This document shows positions 11,033 through 19,515 of a stretch of DNA of 64,000 bases, one piece after another (position 1 is the stretch's first letter; every line of letters starts with the position of its first letter). The translations under genes and the position numbers were made by a program. Origin of the DNA: Listeria weihenstephanensis (GTDB lineage: Bacteria > Bacillota > Bacilli > Lactobacillales > Listeriaceae); assembly GCF_003534205.1 (NCBI RefSeq), contig NZ_CP011102.1:668036-732035 (forward strand), in the 5' to 3' direction. The notes beneath the pieces were generated by a model. That model ran no database searches, had not been told where the DNA came from, and worked only from the letters and a program-made list of their open reading frames with translations.

Positions 11033-11186
11033 AGTTGTAACTTGTGAAGGAGCTGTTAAGTCAAGTGCAGAAAGATACGGCAGGCCAGAATAAATGATAT
11101 ATCGTAAATGCAATTAATGAAAGCTATACAAATTAATTTTTTTGGTTTGTCACATCACAATAATAAATAGTACTTTTAGGGCTTAG
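11033..11186 (+). other. Spacer with possible coding remnant
   Basis: The first 60 bases continue an open frame (stop at 11091-11093) that could be the lost end of the preceding gene. The remaining AT-rich sequence up to the terminator at 11187 holds nothing I can name. Confidence 0.35.
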
Positions 11187-11224
11187 AAGTGTGTTTCTTT
11201 CTTATGAGAAGCACACTTTTTATT
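11187..11224 (+). terminator. Terminator of the secreted-protein operon
   Basis: AAGTGTGTTTCT pairs with AGAAGCACACTT (one wobble) followed by TTTTATTTTT. Confidence 0.85.
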
Positions 11225-11439
11225 TTTGCAAGGTATGGAGGAAAGACTTTAAGTTTTATAGCAATATCTATATTATCCCGTTGCCAATGTAATCTAAAAG
11301 CCAAAGTAGCTATTTTCTGCTATAATAATTTTACTAAAAGATATTGAGGTATGATTAATTAAGAAGTAAGATACGACGACACAAATCGAGCGCTTGTCGC
11401 CGATATACTTTAGCTTATGCAAAAGGCCAGGTGATCACG
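11225..11439 (+). promoter_or_regulatory. Upstream region of the alpha/beta hydrolase gene
   Basis: No gene is visible. It contains a TATAAT-like box in GCTATAATAATTTT near 11319-11332. The stretch GAGCGCTTGTCGCCGATATA near 11378-11397 recurs with two changes near 21646, before ssrA. Confidence 0.35.
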
Positions 11440-12147
11440 ATGAAAGCACATGTGAACGGAATTGAACTTTCTTATCATATTTATGGTAGAGGCGAGCCGC
11501 TTGTTTTGTTGCACGGGAATGGGCAGAATCATGGTGCGATGAAGAGACAAATTGACGTCTTTCGAAAAGAGTATCAAGTGATTGCGGTAGATTCGCGTGG
11601 TCATGGGAAGTCGGAATTAGGTTTCAGGCCGCTTGATTTTCAGGTCATGGCGCTGGATATTTTATGCTTATTAGATTTTTTGAAAATAGATAGGTATCGC
11701 GTTATCGGGTATAGTGATGGTGGGATTATTGCGTTGGAAATGGCGATGTATCAGCCCAAAAGGCAGGTGCAGATGGTTGTGATTGGAACGAATTATGATA
11801 CGAGCCAGATTAAATGGTGGGCGAATATTTTTACTTTCGTTGGTTATTTATTTTCGATTCTTCTGACGCCGTTCAGCTTCTTTTTTAGGCGTGTTAAGGC
11901 GCAGATGGGATTGATGATTTTTCATCCGCATATTAAAGAAAGAGATTTGGCGAGGATTTCAGCGCCGATGTTGGCGATTATTGGTGAATACGATGTGATT
12001 TCAAGGACTGATACTAGGAATATGGTGAATTTGGTTCAGCACGGTAAGATGACTGTTATTCATCATGGGACGCATTTTTTGATTCGCCAAAAAACGCGTG
12101 AGTTGCATCAGGTTATTGTTTCCTTTTTTGACGAAGATGTGACGTAA
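11440..12147 (+). CDS. Alpha/beta hydrolase
   Basis: 235 residues of the alpha/beta hydrolase fold: oxyanion-hole motif LVLLHGNGQNHG (about 22-33), nucleophile elbow IGYSDGG (G-x-S-x-G), acid in GEYDVIS and histidine in HHGTHFL. A membrane-leaning stretch (FVGYLFSILLTPFSFFF) lies in the cap region. I prefer ATG 11440 (MKAHVNG) over GTG 11431 because GGTG-type complementarity sits at the right distance. The substrate cannot be told from sequence. It is the first of three alpha/beta hydrolase genes within 5 kb. Confidence 0.85.
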   Translation: MKAHVNGIELSYHIYGRGEPLVLLHGNGQNHGAMKRQIDVFRKEYQVIAVDSRGHGKSELGFRPLDFQVMALDILCLLDFLKIDRYRVIGYSDGGIIALEMAMYQPKRQVQMVVIGTNYDTSQIKWWANIFTFVGYLFSILLTPFSFFFRRVKAQMGLMIFHPHIKERDLARISAPMLAIIGEYDVISRTDTRNMVNLVQHGKMTVIHHGTHFLIRQKTRELHQVIVSFFDEDVT

Positions 12148-12190
12148 ATCTAGGGACAAAGTAGCTAAATAATGTTTTTCTGTTTATTAT

Positions 12191-12391
12191 GTGAGAATTA
12201 GATTGACAGTTCCTCCGTTTGGCGTTATCATATGTCTATTGTATAAATTACTTACCCCAAAAATAGAGATTGTGAACGGTGCTGAATCCTTTGGTAGCAA
12301 GGGTTTTCAGGATCCGAATCAAAAACTGGCAATTGGCGTCAATATGGCGTACAATGAGGGCAAGTTAAGGAAGATGGAGGAGTGCAATTAA
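12191..12391 (+). pseudogene. Possible remnant of a serine-hydrolase gene
   Basis: A 66-residue open frame whose middle (ESFGSKGFQDPNQKLAIGVN) resembles the C-terminal part of beta-lactamase-like serine hydrolases, where a GF-x-DP-x-x-x-L-A-x-G-x-x-x-N pattern is usual. It has no ribosome site and lacks the catalytic domain. If the resemblance is real it is a decayed 3' end; the upstream 45 bases already belong to spacer. Confidence 0.3.
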
Positions 12392-12393
12392 TC

Positions 12394-13137
12394 ATGAGTA
12401 CGGATCGTAGCTTTCTTATAAAAGCAGGCAATCGGGCTGTTCTATTACTGCATGGATTTGCGGGAACGACAGAGGATGTTAGAGAATTAGGTGAATATCT
12501 AGCGGAGAATGGTTATACGGTATATGCACCGAATTATCGCGGTCATGGCGAGGAACCAGCAATCTTCTTAAAAACCACACCTGAAATGTGGTATGAGGAT
12601 GCGAAGGCGGGTTACAAGCATTTACAGGACCAAGGATATCACGAAATAGCAATAGTAGGCGCTGCAATGGGTGGTGTTTTTGCTCTGAAAATGGCGGAAA
12701 CATTTAATCCGAAAGCAATCGCTCCATTATGTGCGAACGTGAACCGTAAAATGCGATATATTCCAGTGGAGAAGTATCTATTAAAGAGTATGAGTAGAGA
12801 AGGAATTGCAGACGCGGAAGCAGAAGTCATGCTTGCTAATTATGCGCCTGAGATAAAAACAATGACAGACGCGCGTTCTGCGTTTTATAAAGCAGTGGCG
12901 AGCGATATCGAGCGAATTGAAGTGCCGACGATGATTGGACAAGGTTGTCAGGATGAAGAAATCTCAGCTGATGACGCGAACTATATTTTCAAAAATATTC
13001 ACTCGGATGATAAGCAACTTTGTTTCTATGCTGGATCTGGTCATGATATTACAACGGACTGTGAGAAGGATATTTTAGGCGAAGATTTAGTTTACTTCCT
13101 AGACGATTTAATGTGGCTAGAACAAGAAGTAATGTAA
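12394..13137 (+). CDS. Carboxylesterase-like alpha/beta hydrolase with Ser-to-Ala nucleophile change
   Basis: 247 residues, clearly related to the Est30-type carboxylesterase encoded at 15824-16570 (shared AVLLLHGF-G, YRGHG, W-D blocks). Where the paralogue has the nucleophile elbow GLSLGG, this protein reads GAAMGG: the codon at 12664-12666 is GCA (Ala) instead of a serine codon. The aspartate (GCQDEE) and histidine (GSGHDI) of the triad are still present. Classic esterase activity is therefore doubtful; it may be a binding or regulatory pseudoenzyme. Start ATG 12394 (MSTDRS) is chosen over GTG 12382, which lies too close to GGAGGA. The reading frame is otherwise intact. Confidence 0.85.
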   Translation: MSTDRSFLIKAGNRAVLLLHGFAGTTEDVRELGEYLAENGYTVYAPNYRGHGEEPAIFLKTTPEMWYEDAKAGYKHLQDQGYHEIAIVGAAMGGVFALKMAETFNPKAIAPLCANVNRKMRYIPVEKYLLKSMSREGIADAEAEVMLANYAPEIKTMTDARSAFYKAVASDIERIEVPTMIGQGCQDEEISADDANYIFKNIHSDDKQLCFYAGSGHDITTDCEKDILGEDLVYFLDDLMWLEQEVM

Positions 13138-13143
13138 GATATG

Positions 13144-13181
13144 GAAGGGATACCTTAAAGCTGGGTGTTCCTTCTTTTTTA
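13144..13181 (+). terminator. Terminator after the carboxylesterase-like gene
   Basis: GAAGGGATACC pairs with GGTGTTCCTTC (wobbles) followed by TTTTTT. Confidence 0.75.
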
Positions 13182-13223
13182 AATAGGATGGACAGATGAG
13201 AGGGGAATGTAAAATGAGTGCAC

Positions 13224-13231
13224 GTTTTAAT
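13224..13231. repeat. Target-site duplication, left copy
   Basis: GTTTTAAT directly abuts the left end of the insertion sequence and is repeated exactly at 14666-14673. Confidence 0.92.
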
Positions 13232-14665
13232 GGCTCTTTGTCAATTGTTGGGGTGAAATATCGAAGTACAAGCTAGAGAAACAATGGCTTGTACCTCTTT
13301 TTAACCTACAGAAATGTCAAAATCTTTGATAAAATGCTGGGCAAGTATTTTGGCACGGAATCGTGAAAAGTTTTGATAGCCATAAGAAGTGCGCTTGATA
13401 ACTTTGGTTCGGTTGTTAATTCCTTCTACGAAACCATTGGACAGATGTGGGTAAATGAAGGCATTGATGATTTCTGTTTCCCAGCGTCGGAAAGTACCGA
13501 TAGCTTTTATGAATTCTGGAAGCTGTTTGTCTTGTACGAGTTGATAGAAATCGTGTAAGGATTGACGAACGTCGTGGCGTTCTTGTGCTTTATTGGCATC
13601 AAACCAAGCCTGATAGGCTTCCTTGATGGTGTAGGCGGTTTGTAGATCAGGGTGCAAGCTTAAGTAACGGCGAATGATGCTTTTTTGCGCTGTGTCCAGC
13701 TTATGAGATCGCTTGAAAAGGAGTTTTTGTATCCGTTTCCCGTGTTTTCGATCTTTTTCTGAAAAACGTTGTTGGACACGAACGCGGACTTTATTCAGCG
13801 CCCAATAGATGTAGCGAGAGAAGTGGAAAGAATCGGCAATAATAACTGGTTTGTCAAGGGCTTGTTGCACGGCGTTTTTGAAGGTCGAACTCAAATCCAT
13901 GATAACCATCTCTACCTGCTGCCCGCGTTCTCTTAAATAACGTTGAATGGTTTTGGCGCGACGGTTTTCTAAGATATCAATGGGGCGACGAGTCATGGGA
14001 TCAGCGATAATGAGTTGAAATTTGCCTTTGTCGGTATCTCCCTTGAACTCATCGATAGCGATGACCTTAGGAAGAGAGACGGGAGGCGTGGAAAAGGCTT
14101 CTGTACGCGCGTCGAATAGACGCATAATTTTAGGTGCGGTGGTCCCAAATGTTTTAGCAGTATAAGTAAAGGACGGAGCGGAAATACTATGAAAAAGGGC
14201 CGCTTGGTGCCAAAGCGTTGAAAAACGCTGATAGCGTGCCACAAGTCCTTGATTTTTTTCATCAAATGATTTTCCGCAGGAACAAGCATATCTGCGTTTT
14301 CGATAGTGCACATAGACACGTTTTTCTGCGACTTTTAGATGTTGGAAAGTGTGCGTACGATAGTCTTTAATGCGATCTGTCCGTGTTTTACAAGAGGGGC
14401 AGGCATGTTTTTTTCGTTTTAGTTGGATATGAATGTGGCAGATATGATTTTCAATCGAATAATCAAGAAGTTGGATGTTTTTATTTTCTAAACCGATGAG
14501 TTGTATGATAAAATGGTCTGGCATGGTAATATCGCTCCTTTGGATTGGGTTTCGTCACTTTTATCTTAAAGGATTTTGATATTACTGTGTATTTTTTTGT
14601 CTTGAAATGAGAACAAAAAAATGCTGAGGTAGATTATTTTCTACCCCAACATTTATTATAGAACC
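13232..14665 (-). mobile_element. Intact ISL3-family insertion sequence (about 1.43 kb)
   Basis: Terminal inverted repeats: the left end GGCTCTTTGTCAATTGTTGG matches the reversed right end GGTTCTATAATAAATGTTGG at most positions, both running on into GGGT. One transposase gene on the minus strand fills the element. Both ends are flanked by a perfect 8-bp duplication, the size typical of ISL3 elements. The intact frame, ends and duplication indicate a recent insertion. Confidence 0.92.
13301..14524 (-). CDS. ISL3-family transposase
   Basis: 407 residues. N-terminal zinc-ribbon (CPSCKTRTD, then CSCGKSFDE), a linker helix region, then the DDE catalytic domain with acidic residues in VIAIDEFKGD and MVIMDLSSTFKNAV and the C-terminal NGFVEGINNRTKVIKR. 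The C-terminal block is the signature of transposase family DDE_Tnp_ISL3. The frame is complete and begins just inside the right terminal repeat, so the element should be competent for movement. Confidence 0.95.
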   Translation of the reverse strand: MPDHFIIQLIGLENKNIQLLDYSIENHICHIHIQLKRKKHACPSCKTRTDRIKDYRTHTFQHLKVAEKRVYVHYRKRRYACSCGKSFDEKNQGLVARYQRFSTLWHQAALFHSISAPSFTYTAKTFGTTAPKIMRLFDARTEAFSTPPVSLPKVIAIDEFKGDTDKGKFQLIIADPMTRRPIDILENRRAKTIQRYLRERGQQVEMVIMDLSSTFKNAVQQALDKPVIIADSFHFSRYIYWALNKVRVRVQQRFSEKDRKHGKRIQKLLFKRSHKLDTAQKSIIRRYLSLHPDLQTAYTIKEAYQAWFDANKAQERHDVRQSLHDFYQLVQDKQLPEFIKAIGTFRRWETEIINAFIYPHLSNGFVEGINNRTKVIKRTSYGYQNFSRFRAKILAQHFIKDFDISVG

Positions 14666-14673
14666 GTTTTAAT
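14666..14673. repeat. Target-site duplication, right copy
   Basis: GTTTTAAT, identical to 13224-13231, directly outside the right end of the insertion sequence. Confidence 0.92.
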
Positions 14674-15109
14674 TTGATGAAGGAAAACTCGGAGGCTTAT
14701 GCAACGTTAGGTAAGTTGGATACGTTAGGTCGGGAGAGCAGTATTCCAAAGAAATTACAAGAATTGATTAAAATTTATGCGTCTAGCTTGAACCATTGTG
14801 CGTTTTGTATTGATATGCATACGAAAGAGGCATTGGAGAACGGAGAGTCGATCCAACGTGTTGTGGGTGTAAATGCGTGGCGTGAGGCGCCGTTTTATAG
14901 TGATCAGGAACGTGTTGTCTTGGAGCTAGTGGAGGAAGTGACGTTTATTCATCAGCACGGGGTTTCTGATGCGGTGTATTCGGAACTCGAGAAACATTAT
15001 GATGAGAAACAAATTGGTGAGTTGTACTTGCTGATTGCGACGATTAATGCATATAATCGACTTGGAATCATGAGCCAGCTTCAACCGAAAGAGGATAAGT
15101 AAATAATGA

Positions 15110-15147
15110 GAGGATTTACCGTTTTTGTTGGTGAATCCTCTTTTTTA
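15110..15147 (+). terminator. Terminator after the split decarboxylase-like gene
   Basis: GAGGATTTACC pairs with GGTGAATCCTC (one wobble) followed by TTTTTT. Confidence 0.85.
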
Positions 15148-15151
15148 GGCT

Positions 15152-15179
15152 TTACCTTCTATGCAAAATATGCTATCAT
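15152..15179 (+). promoter_or_regulatory. Probable secG promoter
   Basis: TTACCT, 16 bases, then an extended -10 TGC-TATCAT. About 40 bases before the secG ATG. Confidence 0.55.
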
Positions 15180-15220
15180 AAAAGGTAGTCAAAAAGAGGA
15201 CGGTTTTAGGAGGAAAGTGC

Positions 15221-15451
15221 ATGAATACAGCCTTAACAATTTTACTTGTTATTGTATCGGTATTGTTAATAATCGTAGTTGTTCTTCAACCAGGTAAGAG
15301 TAACGGGTTATCCGGAGCTATCTCTGGTGGAGCGGAAGAACTATTTGGTAAACAAAAAGCAAGAGGACTTGAGCGTATATTACATCGTACAACGATCGTT
15401 TTAGCGGTAATCTTCTTTGCAATATTGATTGCTTTAGGATTTTTCTTGTAA
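15221..15451 (+). CDS. secG: Preprotein translocase subunit SecG
   Basis: SecG is the small auxiliary subunit of the SecYEG channel. The 76-residue protein has the two membrane helices (about 3-23 and 53-75) joined by a conserved loop with QPGKSNGLSGAISGGAEELFG. AGGAGGAAAG lies before the ATG. It has its own promoter and terminator, though the esterase and rnr follow, as in other listeriae and bacilli. Confidence 0.97.
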   Translation: MNTALTILLVIVSVLLIIVVVLQPGKSNGLSGAISGGAEELFGKQKARGLERILHRTTIVLAVIFFAILIALGFFL

Positions 15452-15467
15452 TTTCAAAAGCGATGAC

Positions 15468-15499
15468 TCCACCCGGAAATTTTTGGGTGGATTTTTTTG
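15468..15499 (+). terminator. secG terminator
   Basis: TCCACCC and GGGTGGA form a 7-bp stem with a 10-nt loop, followed by seven Ts. Confidence 0.85.
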
Positions 15500-15805
15500 T
15501 TTGGGCGCTTCGAACGAATGCGAGTTAGCGCCCAAATATGAGTGCGAGCGGAGAGAGCATTCGATCATTAGTGTCCGCAGAACATGACGGAACTATAGAT
15601 ACAGATCCTTAGACACCAAACGATTGCATTTGATTTGTGTAGAGCAACATGCAGATTCTACATAAAGAGACACTTTCGCGGTCATTGAATGCAAACTTAT
15701 CGTTGGAACGTCTTTTGGGACATCTTAAACTTGATTCCCCCCAGCACCTTCTTTTTGAATTTTGTGTGTGGAGACGGTACACTGGGAGTAATGATATTTT
15801 TAGAA
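15500..15805 (+). other. Non-coding spacer rich in imperfect palindromes
   Basis: No gene is visible over about 300 bases. A hairpin TTTGGGCGCT/AGCGCCCAAA spans 15499-15537. A larger imperfect palindrome spans about 15618-15706: CCAAACGATTGCATT on the left mirrors AATGCAAACTTATCGTTGG on the right, with an inner TGTAGA/TCTACA stem. This could be an RNA structure or a decayed mobile palindrome. It does not closely match the TCAGCG repeat family. Confidence 0.45.
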
Positions 15806-15823
15806 TGAAGGAGTTTTTTTGAT

Positions 15824-16570
15824 ATGAAGATGAAGGCGCCAGAACCATTTTTATTTGAGACGGGGAAGCGTGCGGTACTTTTATTGCATGGTTTTACGGG
15901 GAGTTCAGCGGATGTCCGGATGTTGGGGCGGTTTTTGCAGGATAATAATTATACGTGTTATGCACCGCAGTATCGTGGTCATGGGGTATCGCCTGATGTT
16001 CTTTTGACGACGGGGCCGGATGATTGGTGGCAGGATGTGCTCGCGGCGTATGATCGCTTGAAATCGCTTGGTTACGAGGAGATTGCGGTGGCTGGGCTTT
16101 CGCTTGGTGGACTTTTCTCGCTGAAGTTGGGGTATAATCGGCCGTTAAAAGGGATTGTGGCGATGAGTACGCCGACGCGGATGGATAGTTCGTCGCCGAT
16201 TATTCAGGGGTTTTTGGATTATGTGCGTAATTATAAGAAGTATGAGGGTAAGACGCCGGGCGAGATTGATGCGGAGATGTTGGCGTATAAGGACGCGCCG
16301 ATGGATACGATTGCGAAATTGAAGGATGAGATTCAGGATGTTATTCCGCAAGTTGATATGATTTATGCGCCAATTATGGTTGTTCAAGGAAAAAAAGATC
16401 AGATGGTAGATGTAAATGGGGCGGAATTGATTTATAATAAGGTAGAGTCAGATCAAAAGGAACTGAAATGGTACGAGAATTCTGGGCATGTTATTACGAT
16501 TGACAAGGAAAAGGCGCAGTTGCAAGATGATATTTTGGCCTTTTTAGATACGCTTGATTGGCATGTTTAA
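15824..16570 (+). CDS. Carboxylesterase (Est30 type)
   Basis: 248-residue alpha/beta hydrolase. The oxyanion-hole motif LLLHGFTGSS, nucleophile elbow AGLSLGGL (Ser about residue 96), aspartate in GKKDQMVD and histidine in NSGHVIT give a complete triad. This matches the Geobacillus Est30 type, which hydrolyses short- to medium-chain esters. The gene stands between secG and rnr, a position conserved in many Firmicutes, and lies 27 bases before rnr, so the two are probably co-transcribed. Its paralogue at 12394-13137 lacks the serine. Confidence 0.92.
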   Translation: MKMKAPEPFLFETGKRAVLLLHGFTGSSADVRMLGRFLQDNNYTCYAPQYRGHGVSPDVLLTTGPDDWWQDVLAAYDRLKSLGYEEIAVAGLSLGGLFSLKLGYNRPLKGIVAMSTPTRMDSSSPIIQGFLDYVRNYKKYEGKTPGEIDAEMLAYKDAPMDTIAKLKDEIQDVIPQVDMIYAPIMVVQGKKDQMVDVNGAELIYNKVESDQKELKWYENSGHVITIDKEKAQLQDDILAFLDTLDWHV

Positions 16571-16597
16571 GTTTTACGAAGAGAGAGGAGGGAAACA

Positions 16598-18955
16598 ATG
16601 AAGAAAATTGAAGATAAGATTTTAGAGTTTATGAAGGAATCGCCGAAAAAGACGTTTTCGCTGGATGATTTAGAGGCGGAGATGGGTTTGCAAGATGCGG
16701 ATGATTTTAAGGCGATGGTGAAGTCGCTTGTGGCAATGGAAGATCGCGGAGATGTGATTCGCACGAAAAAGAATCGCTATGCGTTCCCAGAGGAGCTTGA
16801 TTTTGTGAAGGGGACTTTCCGGGCGCATGAGAAGGGCTTTGGATTTGTGCTTCCTGAGGATCAAGAGCTGGATGATATTTTTATCCCGCCAACGCAAGTG
16901 AATAACGCGATGAATGGGGATATTGTTTTTGCTAATATCACGAAGATTAAGGGTGATAATTTAGCGGAGGGTATGATTCATAAAATTGTGGAGCGGAAAA
17001 CGTCGCAAGTTGTTGGGACGTATATGGAAGATTTGATGGGCGATCCGATTGTGATTCCGGATGATAAAAGGACTTTTGGACAGGTGGAAATTGATCTTGC
17101 AAGTGGTCTGAAACCTGTGGATGGTCATAAGGTTATCGTGGAATTGACGGAATACCCTGAGGGGCGTAATCGTGCGCGTGGGATTGTCAAAATGATTATT
17201 GGGCATCGGAATGATCCAGGTGTCGATATTTTGTCGATTATTCATAAGCACGGAATTCCAATTGCGTTTCCGGATGATGTGATGGAGGAGGCTAATAAAG
17301 TTCCTGCTGAAATCGCGGAGAGCGAGATTGGGGCGCGTCGTGATTTACGTGATCAGGTTATTATTACGATTGATGGCGCGGATGCGAAAGATTTGGATGA
17401 TGCTGTAACAGTGTCGCAACTTCCGAATGGCAATCATAAACTTGGCGTGCATATTGCGGATGTAAGTTCGTATGTGACGGAGGGTTCGGCGCTTGATCGT
17501 GAGGCGGCGGAGCGTGGTACGAGTGTATACTTGGTGGACCGGGTTATTCCGATGATTCCACACCGTTTGTCGAACGGGATTTGTTCGTTGAATCCACATG
17601 TGGATCGGTTTACGATGTCTTGTGAGATGGAGATTGACGACGCTGGAACGGTTGTTTCGCATGAGATTTTTGAAAGTGTGATTAATACGACGGAGCGGAT
17701 GACCTATACGGATGTCAATGATATTTTAGTGGCGGAGGATGCGGATTTGCGTGTGAAATATGCGGAAATCGTGCCAATGCTTGAGGATATGTATGCTTTA
17801 TCGAAGGTTTTGAATAAGAAACGGGATGCGCGTGGAGCGATTGATTTCGACTTTAAGGAAGCGCGTGTTGTTGTGGATGAAGAGGGGCGTCCGACGGGAG
17901 TTGTGACGCGGGAACGTTCGGCTGGTGAGCGCCTAATTGAGGAGTTCATGTTGGCGGCCAATGAATGTATCGCGGAGCATTTTTTCTGGATGCAAGTACC
18001 GTTTATTTATCGTATCCATGAAAATCCTAAGGAAGAGAAGTTGCAGCGTTTCTTCGAGTTTATTACGAACTTTGGTTTGGTTGTGAAGGGGACGGCGAAT
18101 GATGTTCATCCGCGGGCTTTGCAGCAAGTTTTGGAAGAGGTTAAGGGGAAACCAGAAGAGATGGTAGTTTCGACAATCATGCTTCGTTCGATGCAACAGG
18201 CGAAATATGATACGGCAAACTTAGGACATTTCGGTTTGTCAACGGAATACTATACGCATTTCACATCGCCGATTCGCAGGTATCCGGATTTGATCGTACA
18301 CCGCTTAATTCGCGAGTATTTGATCCATGGTGATATTGATGACGCAACGATGGCGAAATGGGCTGAACGCCTTCCTGAGATCGCAGAGCATACGTCTAAA
18401 ATGGAACGTCGTGCTGTTGATGCGGAACGTGAAACGGATGAGCTGAAGAAAACGGAATATATGGTGGATCATGTTGGTGAAATTTTTAAAGGGATTATTA
18501 GTTCGGTGACGAATTTCGGCCTGTTTATTGAGTTGCCAAATACGATTGAGGGCCTTGTTCATGTGAGTACGATGAAGGATGATTATTACCAATTCCATCA
18601 AAACCAGCTTGCTATGATTGGTGAGCGTACTGGTCGGGTTTACCGCATTGGTGACGAGGTCGAGGTTGAGGTAACGAAGGTGGACGTGGATCACCGCGAA
18701 ATCGATTTTGCGCTTCGTAGTCTTGGTAAGGAAACGCCTGGCTTTAAGCGGAGTAAGAAAACGGTGGAAATCTCGAAATCGTTTAAGAAAAATAAAAACC
18801 GCCCGAGTGGCGATAAGAAACGGAAGGACAACGATACCTCGCGTAAGAAAGGCAAGCAAGATGGTGGGGACGCTGGACAACCGAAGAAGAAAAAGAAAAA
18901 ACCATTTTACCAAGGTGTGGCAAAGGGCACGAAGCCGAAGAAACCACGCCGTTAG
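16598..18955 (+). CDS. rnr: Ribonuclease R
   Basis: RNase R is a 3'-5' exoribonuclease that degrades structured RNA and takes part in ribosome rescue with SmpB/tmRNA. The 785-residue protein has an N-terminal winged-helix region (about 1-65), cold-shock domains ([20 protein letters not shown] region), the RNB catalytic domain with [14 protein letters not shown] (Asp cluster, about 255-268), [11 protein letters not shown] and the [15 protein letters not shown] block, an S1 domain ([20 protein letters not shown]) and a lysine-rich tail ending KKPRR. GGAGGGAAAC precedes the ATG. smpB starts 16 bases downstream. Confidence 0.98.
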   Translation: MKKIEDKILEFMKESPKKTFSLDDLEAEMGLQDADDFKAMVKSLVAMEDRGDVIRTKKNRYAFPEELDFVKGTFRAHEKGFGFVLPEDQELDDIFIPPTQVNNAMNGDIVFANITKIKGDNLAEGMIHKIVERKTSQVVGTYMEDLMGDPIVIPDDKRTFGQVEIDLASGLKPVDGHKVIVELTEYPEGRNRARGIVKMIIGHRNDPGVDILSIIHKHGIPIAFPDDVMEEANKVPAEIAESEIGARRDLRDQVIITIDGADAKDLDDAVTVSQLPNGNHKLGVHIADVSSYVTEGSALDREAAERGTSVYLVDRVIPMIPHRLSNGICSLNPHVDRFTMSCEMEIDDAGTVVSHEIFESVINTTERMTYTDVNDILVAEDADLRVKYAEIVPMLEDMYALSKVLNKKRDARGAIDFDFKEARVVVDEEGRPTGVVTRERSAGERLIEEFMLAANECIAEHFFWMQVPFIYRIHENPKEEKLQRFFEFITNFGLVVKGTANDVHPRALQQVLEEVKGKPEEMVVSTIMLRSMQQAKYDTANLGHFGLSTEYYTHFTSPIRRYPDLIVHRLIREYLIHGDIDDATMAKWAERLPEIAEHTSKMERRAVDAERETDELKKTEYMVDHVGEIFKGIISSVTNFGLFIELPNTIEGLVHVSTMKDDYYQFHQNQLAMIGERTGRVYRIGDEVEVEVTKVDVDHREIDFALRSLGKETPGFKRSKKTVEISKSFKKNKNRPSGDKKRKDNDTSRKKGKQDGGDAGQPKKKKKKPFYQGVAKGTKPKKPRR

Positions 18956-18970
18956 AAGGGAAGATGTAAT

Positions 18971-19435
18971 ATGCCTAAAGGTGATGGACGTTTACTAGCG
19001 CAAAATAAGAAGGCGCGTCATGATTATGCGATTGAAGAGACTTTTGAAGCTGGGATTGTGCTTCAGGGAACGGAGATCAAGTCGGTTCGTAATGCGCGCG
19101 TGAATTTGAAGGATGCCTATGCGCGAATCGATCGTGGCGAAATTTTTCTGCATAATATGCATATTAGTCCGTATGAGCAGGGAAATCGCTATAATCATGA
19201 TCCGCTGCGGACGCGTAAGTTATTGCTGCACAAGAAGCAGATTAGCAAGTTGATCGGTGAGACAAAAGAGGCGGGGTACTCGATTATTCCGCTGAAAATG
19301 TATATCAAGGATGGCTATGCAAAAGTGCTGATTGGTGTGGCAAAGGGTAAGAAGAAATACGATAAGCGTCAAGATTTGAAGAGTAAAGAAGCGAAACGTG
19401 ATGTGGAGCGGGCGTTTAAAGAAAGACAGCGATAA
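18971..19435 (+). CDS. smpB: SsrA-binding protein SmpB
   Basis: SmpB binds tmRNA and brings it to stalled ribosomes. 154 residues, with the diagnostic [20 protein letters not shown] start, [18 protein letters not shown], and the C-terminal tail rich in Lys/Arg ([18 protein letters not shown]) that enters the mRNA channel. AAGGGAAG lies before the ATG. It directly follows rnr; its RNA partner ssrA is encoded at 21690 after one intervening gene. Confidence 0.98.
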   Translation: MPKGDGRLLAQNKKARHDYAIEETFEAGIVLQGTEIKSVRNARVNLKDAYARIDRGEIFLHNMHISPYEQGNRYNHDPLRTRKLLLHKKQISKLIGETKEAGYSIIPLKMYIKDGYAKVLIGVAKGKKKYDKRQDLKSKEAKRDVERAFKERQR

Positions 19436-19441
19436 GATTTG

Positions 19442-19487
19442 AAGCCAAATAAGTATGTAGGAGAATGCATATTTGTTTGGCTTTTTT
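19442..19487 (+). terminator. Terminator after smpB
   Basis: AAGCCAAATAAGTATG pairs with CATATTTGTTTGGCTT (two wobbles), ending in six Ts. Confidence 0.85.
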
Positions 19488-19515
19488 AGCAGATTTTTTT
19501 AGGGAGCGTGTGAAA

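Larger units (their letters stand above)
13214..15102 (+). pseudogene. Carboxymuconolactone decarboxylase/AhpD-like gene split by an insertion sequence
   Basis: The original gene starts at ATG 13214 (after AGAGGGGAATG) and reads MSARFN to base 13231, where the ISL3-type element is inserted. The frame resumes exactly at 14674 (LMKENSEAYATLGKLD...) after the second target duplicate and runs to 15102, giving about 149 residues when rejoined. The C-x-x-C-x-x-x-H motif of AhpD-like proteins (CAFCIDMH) is intact. The 3' part could in principle be translated from ATG 14677, but no ribosome site precedes it. I infer recent inactivation, because only the insertion breaks the frame. Confidence 0.85.

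Noticed and set aside
15106..15297. A 63-residue plus-strand open frame before secG
   Set aside because: It crosses a terminator and the secG promoter and overlaps secG in another frame.
16961..18913. Long minus-strand open frames opposite rnr (up to 202 residues)
   Set aside because: They are shadows of the rnr codon pattern, rich in Arg, His and Asn, with no ribosome sites.
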